Assembly (NCBI GenBank): GCA_027559495.1
Contig: JAMXSV010000001.1
Location: 987,921 to 1,051,920, forward strand
Reading direction: 5' to 3'
DNA: 64,000 nt
DNA from: Aurifilum marmelostoma
Lineage: Eukaryota; Ascomycota; Sordariomycetes; Diaporthales; Cryphonectriaceae
Every line of letters begins with the position of its first letter. Position 1 is the stretch's first letter. Made by a program: the position numbers and the translations under genes. Shown piece by piece: positions 57,132-64,000 of this stretch. The notes below the pieces were generated by a model. It did no database searches and was not told the DNA's origin. It saw only the letters and a list, made by a program, of their open reading frames with translations.

Positions 57132-57179
57132 TTTTAACGACTTTTATTTAAGTACAATTTAGTATACTCCTTCTTAAGC

Positions 57180-60100
57180 AATATAGAAATATAATATCTT
57201 CCCAGACTTTAATCCCCTCTACTATAGGCAGGGCCTAGACTAGCGCTAAGCTGCAGCAAACTATTATGGCCCTATAGGCTTGCATTTAGAAGCTTAAAGA
57301 ATCTAGCAATACTTAGGTTAGGGTTTATAAGATGGATAAGCCTATCCCTTATAAAGGATCGAAGGGCACTCTTTAGGCTTTCATTATTTAGTGCAAGGCC
57401 TACTTCCTCTACTATCTGGCCTAGTTTATGAATAAAGGAGAGAAGGCAGTCTTTGCAGGGACTCGGTTGGAAAGCAATGCTCTCGCCTAGTTCGAACCTT
57501 CCCTTTGAGACTACCTTAATAACCTAACTATGCCTGATAATCATAATAAGGAAACTAAAGCTATCTTTAACTTATTTAAAGGTTTCGAGAAAGCACTTAA
57601 AAATATATTTAGCAACTCGAATAAGAAGCATATAGCAGAATGCAGTCTTATAGACCTTAAGCAGATTAAAGCTGCTTTAGATTATGCAGCTAAATTTAGG
57701 CAATATATAGAATAAGTTAGCTAGAAAGATAAAGCATTAATATCCTAATTCTATAAAGGACTAAAGGATAGGGTTAAAGATAAACTTTATAAAATAAATT
57801 AACCTAATAATCTAGCAGAATATATTGCAATAGCAGTACAAATTAATAATTGCATCTTTAAATAATAATAGGAAAAAAACTGCAAGGGTAATAGATAACT
57901 ATAGAAGTTTAGAGCCCTAGCTAATAGTAGAAGATGCTACTAGCCTTAGCAAAACTACTAAGGAAAATAACAGAATTATATAAGTATAGCATAAAGCAGC
58001 AGCATGCATGCTAGCCTAATAGAACTAAATGCTACATATCGACGCAACGACTTTCAAACTTAAGGCAAAGGCAATAGGGCGTGCTTTAATTGTAAGAAGC
58101 CTAGACACTTTATATAGGAATATCGATAACTATAAAGGAAATAATGGCAACCTATCTAGAAGGGATAATAGCTTAGTATTGCTACTTAATAGGAACCTAA
58201 TTATTTAAATAAAAATATCTTAATAGAGCAAGTGATAGACTTTATTAATTATAAATCTCTTAGTTAGACTGCGTATTATAATAATAGTTGCGTATTATAC
58301 CTCTTAGAGAAAGAAGGTTTAGGATAGTTTTCTTAGAAATTTAAGGGATAATAATAACTTGCTATTAGAAGCAGGACTTCTATTAAAGAAGAATAATCAG
58401 ACTATTCTACTAACCCTATAGGTTAGGGATTTAAGGAAGAATAGGATTTAGAAAAATTTCCCTTATAGCACTATCTTATATAGCTTATAGATAATAATAA
58501 GCATATATTGGATACTATAGCATCCCTAGCCTATAATAAGCGCGATAATGACTTAGAAAATGCAGACTTTACTCTAGCCCCTATAGAAGAATACACTATA
58601 GAGATACTTATTCTTAAAGAAGAAATCCTCTAGGATAGATAGCCTAATGTCCTACTCGAGCCTATTATGCAATAATATATAGATAACTCAGAGGAATTAG
58701 TATTAACTATCTAATATAGCAGCCTCAGTTCTAACTACTAGGATATTAACGTCTAAATGGAATACCTTATATATAGAATACTTCTAAAAATCCTCTTTAG
58801 GAGCATCCTACTTCAGAATTACAAAGTAGATGAATTAAAGGATTCTAGGATTAATGCGTTCTATCTTGGATATTACTAATTAGTATAGATCTTATATATC
58901 TATTATAGCTATTAAACCCATTTTAAGGAAAAGATTAAATATAGATAGTTCTTAACTAGGGAAGAAGGATAACTTATTTAGGCATATAAGGAATCTAAAC
59001 TATAGTTCAGGGAAGTATTAGAGAAGAAATACTATAATGCACTTATTGGACTACTAGAAGATTGCCTTAGGCCTTGCATAGATAAAAAATGCAAATAGTA
59101 GCAATATCTAGTAGAATAATGCATTATCTATATGCAGAATAAGGCATACATCTAGTATATATAGCAATGCAATAAGAAGTATTATAAGTATGCATAATAA
59201 TAAGCTAAGGCACTGGCTTAGCAAGCAGCTAAAAAGGCCCTAAAAGGAAAAGATTGCCTATAAAGGAATAATAGTCGATTAGGACTATAAGGTCCTTATG
59301 CATAATAGCAAAAGGAAGCTATGCATATATATGGCTTAATATGAATATCGATAACTAATATTATAGCGCGCTATTAGATAGCAGCGTATAAGGGAATTAT
59401 ATATCCCCCTATATTATTAATATAGCAAAAATACTATAGCAATAGAAAGAGAAGCCCTATATACTTAATACTATAGAAGGATAACCTATTGCATATAATT
59501 AAGGGGTAATTGATAAGGAGACTAATTATCTACCTATCTCGAATTAAGGATATATAATATTTATTTCTTTTGATATTATAGATATAGCATACTATAATAT
59601 AATATTAGGACTTCTATAGCTTAAGGAGCATAATTCTTGAATCGATTGGACTACTAGCTAGATCTCTTAGGAATAAGTTATACCTAATAGGATAATTGCA
59701 ATTAAAGGCGCAGGACAAGACTTAGTCATTAAGGACGGCTAAGACAGGCGCTTAAATAAGCACTTACTATATACTTCCAAATCAGCAGGGACTAATAGCT
59801 TATAGAGAAGAACTACAAATGCCTTAAACCTACAGATATAGGTTAAGCATAGGTTGAAAATATAAGTAAATGAAGATTAGTTAGGAAGACTCGGTTTAAT
59901 ATAGAGCAAAAATAATAGATAATTGCAATAAAATGCTTAATAGTACCTACTATTCCTCTAAGAAGCAGAAATAGAGGAAGGACTAATCCTAATACTTGCT
60001 AGCATACTAAAAGAGTACTATAAGTTTATAAAACTATTCTAAAGAAAATTAGTTATAGGATTACTAGAATATAATTTATATAACTATAAAATCCTACTTA

Positions 60101-62780
60101 AGGAAGGAACTTAGCCTAAGTTCTTTCCTATCTATAGACTAGATAAAGCACAACTTAAAGCACTTAGGGAGTACCTTGACGAAAACCTAAAGAAAGGTTA
60201 TATATAACTATTATAATTACTAGCAGAATACCTAATCCTATTCGTACTAAAGAAAAATAGCAAACTACAACTCTATATAGACTATAGATAGCTTAATAAT
60301 ATTATAATTAAAAATCAGTACCTATTACTATTTATTAAGGAACTATAAGATTAACTATAAGGCGCATAATGGTTTATAGCACTAGACCTTAAAGGAGCAT
60401 ATAACCTTATTAGGATAAAAGCAGGCAAAGAGTAGAAAATAGCATTTTGTATAAAATATAGGCACTATAAATACTTGATTATACTATTTAGATTAACTAA
60501 TGCACCCGCATCTTTCTAGGAAGTAATTAATTAGGTACTTAGAAAGCACCTAAATATTTATATTATCGCCTACCTCGATAATATTCTTATCTACTTCTCG
60601 GATTTAGCAATTTATAGATAGCATATACGAAAAGTGCTATAAACTCTCTAAGATGCTAAACTCCTTATTGAACTAAAAAAGAGCTACTTCTATATTTAGA
60701 AGGTTAATTACCTTGAATATATAATTGAATCTAGATGCATATATATGCAAAAAGATAAGATAGAAGCAATTAGGAATTAGCTAATACCTAAGAATATTAT
60801 AGATATTAGAGCATTCCTTGGATATGCTAACTTCTACTAATAATTTATTTAATAGTACTCGAAGATTATATAATCTATAATAGAGCTTATAAAAAAAGAT
60901 AAACCTTTCTATTAAACGGAAAAAGAGCAGCAAGCCTTTAATGCTATTAAGAAACAAGTTATATAAGAACCTATTTTAAAAGAAGCTGACCCTAGCTAAG
61001 AATTCGAAGTAGCAACTAATGCATTAGACTATATACTTAGCAGAGAACTTATCTAATAAGATAATTAGAATAAACTATACCTTATCGCTAATTTCTTAAA
61101 GAAGCTAAATAGTCTAGAACTATAATATAGAACCCTAGATAAGGAATTTATAGCTATAGTATATGCATTTTAGAAATAGCAATACTACCTTATTAGAGCA
61201 AAATACCCAATTAAAGTACTTACTAATTATAAGAATCTTATATTATTTATAATAATTAAGGTTTTAAATAAGCAATAAGTATAATAGGCAGAATTCCTCT
61301 TACAATTTGATATTAAAATTAGCTATATTTAAGGAAAAGAAAATACTAGAGCAAATGCTCTTAGTTGATAATTGGATTATATACTAGCATTAGGAATTAA
61401 GGAATAGATACTCTTCGATTAGAATAAGGAAGGGAATCTTATATAAAAATAAGAAATTAACTTAATACTTAGGATTATATATTAGGGCAAGAAACTAGAA
61501 GAAATGACTTTATAGGAATAAGAAGAATATATTAGGGATATATATAGCGCACTAGCATATGGGCATCAAGGAGTTAGGGCTATCTATAAACGAATTAAGC
61601 AATATTAGAATCTACTAGGCTTTAGGATACAAATTAAGGAAATTATTTAGAAATGCAATAATTGCAAAAAAAATAAGGCAGAAAGATATAAGCCTTACAG
61701 ACTGCTATAACCCTTACTAATATCTATAACTATTTAGCAATTAATTAGTCTAGACTTTATTACTAAGCTACTTATTTTATAAGAACCCTTAACTAAGGTG
61801 CAATATAATAGCATCCTAGTAGTAGTTTGCAGACTAAGCAAGTACGCTTACTTTCTCCCCTATAAGGAAAGCAGTATAGCAGAAGAACTTATATATATAT
61901 TCCTTAGGATAATTATTGCTAACTATAGCATACTAGAAGAGATTATCTTAGATAGAGATAGAAAATTTATATTATACTTCTGGATATTATTTATAAAGCA
62001 ACTTAGAGCATACTATAAAATATTAATAGCCTATTATCTATAAATAGATAGGCAAATAGAACGAATAAACCAAATTATTAAATAATACTTTAGATACTAT
62101 ATTAATTAGGAACAAAATAACTAGGTTGAACTATTACTATTAGCGCAATTCGCATATAATAGCGCAAATATAAGCATAATAAAGATCTTACTATTCTATG
62201 CACTCTACAGATATAACCCGATAGCGTACTACAAAGCATTGCTAGGGGCAAATGCAAAAGCAGCGGAAGAATGAATATAGCGTATTAAGAAGGTTTAGAA
62301 AGATATTTAATAAGAACTTTAGTTTGTATAAGAATAAATAACCAAATATGCTAACTCTAAGAGGATTAGGGGATTAATCCTATAGGAGGGAGATAAGGTT
62401 TATCTTTTTTGATGAAATATTAAGATAAAAAGACCTAGTAATAAGCTTAATTATAAGAAGCTTAGTCTATTTAAGATTTTGCGGAAAATTTCACTAGTTA
62501 ACTATAAACTTGTACTCCTCTATAGCATAAGAATATACCCAGTTTTCTACATTTTACTACTTAAGCTAGCTATATAAAATGTAAAGATCGATAATAGTAT
62601 CGAAGTTGAAGATAATGAATTAGAATATAAGATTAGAAAAATCCTTAAGCATAAAGGATAGAATAATGCATTAGAATATCTAGTTAAATAGAAAGGCTAC
62701 CCCTTAAGCGAAAATATATAGGAATTCCTAAAAAACGTTATTAATGCACTAGAATGGCTTGCGCAATACTAGTCTAAGAA
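57180..62780 (+). pseudogene. Element 6 gag-pol relic with chromodomain
   Basis: Domains in order: gag with an open piece at 57530-57715 (MPDNHNKETKAIFNLFKGF); zinc knuckle at 58082-58123, C-X2-C-X4-H-X4 with the last Cys changed to Tyr (TAT) and one TAG; protease at 59371-59400, with LLDSG changed to LLDSS; RT with catalytic YLDD changed to YLDN at 60571-60582; RNase H; integrase with an open core at 61798-62043 (ILDRDRKFILYF); chromodomain at 62602-62769 (LEYKIRKILKHKG, LEYLVK.KGYPLSEN). Each lost key residue is explained by one G-to-A change. The protein is dead. Confidence 0.88.
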
Positions 62781-62938
62781 AGGATAGTTGCAGCAGTAAT
62801 TAGTTAGCCTATAGAAATATTAGAAATGCAGCCTATTAGTTAAAATACCCTATTAGTTAATAAAATAAGCTACTAATTAAGGAAATACTAGTTAGGAATA
62901 GTACTAGAAGGAAAAGACGCACTAAGCTAGGCTAAAGG

Positions 62939-63535
62939 TTAGCAGCTAACTAAAGGTCTAGCTATATCTTCTAGCCTATATTTATCTAGGATACTTAGGT
63001 CCAGTAGGGTCTAACTAGCTTTCCCTATAGGCTGGCTATTAGAAGGAGGGCCCTTGGGAGCTAAGGCCTTAGCGCCTTAATCGGCCTCTTTAGCAGCTAG
63101 GCGCTTAGCCTTAGCCTCTGCCTCCTCTGCCTCTAGATGCTCTAACTCTCTTAGATTCATTAGGCCTTAACGAATGGCCTAAGCTATCTTCTCTCTCTAT
63201 ATCTTCTTCTATTAGCAAAGGCGTATTAACTTTAGCTTAAGGTCTTCGATTTTGTCCTCTAACTTTTAATGCTAAAAAGAGATGTTAAGAAGCTTAGAAG
63301 AGTTGGTTAGCTCTAGAATATTGCATTTGGAATATTGGCGACGCACGCACTTAGCGCACTAGGAAGAATTCTTGGGGGATATCTGATAAGATTTTAAGCC
63401 CCGAGCATTATAGGAAGAATAAGGAATTATAATAATGGCTTTAGAAAGGATAATTGAATAAAGGGACTTCTTCTGCTTTAACCTATTAGAATAAGGATTA
63501 AAAGATTTTAGTTTTGCAACTTTATTTAATATCCT
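62939..63535 (-). pseudogene. Antisense accessory ORF of element 6 (variant B relative)
   Basis: The minus strand is frame-consistent for 199 codons from 63535 to 62939, with TAA/TAG as the only stops I found; both ends are uncertain. A Cys cluster is intact at 63358-63323 (CAKCVRRQYSKC). A charged helical stretch follows, with LRELEHLEAEEAEAKAKRLA at about 63154-63095. Residue-level matches to the variant A ORF occur at the N-terminus (ILNKV...LKQKKSLYSIIL), the Cys cluster and the helical region. Confidence 0.68.
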
Positions 63536-63611
63536 AATTAGGAAGGCATAATAATGCAGTAGGATAATAGCAGGAAAACTTATAAGGAAATTATTAGGGA
63601 TAATGATCTAT

Positions 63612-63624
63612 AGGAGGGAGATAA
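63612..63624 (+). other. Polypurine tract of element 6
   Basis: AGGAGGGAGATAA directly precedes the 3' LTR, which begins at 63625. The equivalent site in element 5 is AGGAGGAAGATAA on the minus strand. It would prime plus-strand DNA synthesis. Confidence 0.75.
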
Positions 63625-64000
63625 TATTATAATCTATCTAATATGCAGGTCATAATAAAGATTGCAGTATAGCACTAAGGCTATATAGAACGGACTATAG
63701 AGAGCTAGGAGTTTAATACTCTAGGACAGAACTAGCATAATAAGATTATATAAGCCAGGGTTAGGGTTATAAAGGTTGCTTAGTCGAAGGAGTCGATATT
63801 GACTCTATTAACTAGTCGAAGGAATTAGTATTAACTTGGTTAGCTAATTGAAGGATTCGATATCGACCCTAGCCCACCCCTGCTAGGAAGGAACTAATAC
63901 TACCTACAAAGAACTAAAGAACAGGATATATAAGGACACATTTATTACTATTAGATAGATTTAGTATATAGCTCTTTAGTTATTAATCTAAGTATTACCT
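63625..64000 (+). repeat. Element 6 3' LTR (variant B), truncated by window end
   Basis: It starts TATTATAATC (decayed TGTTATGACC) and aligns with 56601-56976. The visible 376 of 531 bp include the telomere-like CCAGGGTTAGGGTTA near 63750. Confidence 0.88.

Larger units (their letters stand above)
25888..64000. repeat. RIP-degraded nested LTR-retrotransposon block
   Basis: Composition changes abruptly at 25888 from mixed GC to AT-rich sequence dominated by TA dinucleotides, with CA and TG strongly depleted while CG steps partly survive (GCGC is still common). Aligned copies differ mainly by C-to-T and G-to-A, for example CAA versus TAA at the same codon. This is the mark of fungal repeat-induced point mutation. 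All retroelement frames are closed by TAA or TAG. No host gene is recognised in the block. Confidence 0.9.
56601..64000 (+). mobile_element. Element 6: chromovirus variant B, runs off window
   Basis: The 5' LTR is at 56601-57131, gag-pol at about 57180-62780, an antisense ORF at about 62939-63535, and the 3' LTR from 63625, cut by the window end. It is inserted in the RNase H region of element 5; the left flank is ataag. It is the only plus-strand element. Its coding relics are readable enough to place all domains. Confidence 0.9.

Noticed and set aside
57132..57149. tRNA primer-binding site after the 5' LTR
   Set aside because: The sequence TTTTAACGACTTTTATTT follows the LTR but is RIP-altered and does not clearly match a tRNA 3' end I can name; some chromoviruses self-prime.
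25888..64000. CRISPR-like array or tandem repeat array
   Set aside because: The recurring 460-531-bp units are LTRs with interiors between them, not regularly spaced short repeats; the host is eukaryotic.
25888..64000. Centromere core
   Set aside because: AT-rich RIP-mutated retroelements are typical of many fungal centromeres, but also of dispersed heterochromatin; nothing in the sequence decides it.

Overview
The window comes from a filamentous ascomycete (Pezizomycotina, most likely Sordariomycetes). Evidence is short GT-AG introns with CTRAC-type branch sites, fungal-type housekeeping proteins, and a transposon block in which CpA has been almost wholly converted to TpA, the signature of repeat-induced point mutation (RIP). 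The species cannot be named from the sequence alone.

Left part (1-25887) is ordinary gene-rich DNA. Six conserved genes can be built exon by exon: prp8 (minus, 10973-3425, U5 snRNP core splicing factor), nip1 (plus, 12088-14792, eIF3 subunit c), mrpl10 (plus, 15228-16266, mitoribosomal uL15m), mvp1 (plus, 17137-20000, PX-BAR sorting nexin), dcn1 (minus, 22748-20862, cullin neddylation factor) and mrp17 (minus, 25059-24533, mitoribosomal bS6m). An acidic 3' coding fragment (25879-25553, minus) stops 8 bp short of the first transposon and has no start. The genes share no pathway beyond general housekeeping (splicing, cytosolic translation initiation, mitochondrial translation, endosomal sorting, cullin modification). 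The first 3.4 kb holds no gene I can support.

Right part (25888-64000) is 38 kb of AT-rich, RIP-degraded, nested LTR retrotransposons, with no intact gene. The main component is a Ty3/gypsy chromovirus (gag, protease, RT, RNase H, integrase, chromodomain) with two LTR variants: A (460-462 bp) and B (531 bp). Layout: element 1 (A, minus, 25888-33440); a Ty1/copia relic (minus) in two pieces, 33446-35726 and 50730-53324; a GC-rich 222-bp solo-LTR-like insert inside the copia relic (34970-35191); element 2 (A, minus, 35727-50729) inside copia; element 3 (A, minus, 39613-47163) inside element 2; an LTR piece of element 7 (B, minus, 53325-53615); element 5 (A, minus, from 53616) inside that LTR; and element 6 (B, plus, 56601 to beyond the window) inside element 5. 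Target-site duplications support the solo insert and elements 1, 2 and 3.

The most interesting signal is an antisense reading frame in the chromovirus, between the chromodomain and the 3' LTR. In four A copies it is exactly 660 nt long, beginning 75 nt inside the LTR edge in the copies I measured. It recurs in the B element with residue-level similarity. Once RIP-type TAA/TAG codons are discounted it encodes a protein with a Cys cluster and a charged helical tail. It appears to be an accessory gene of the retrotransposon.
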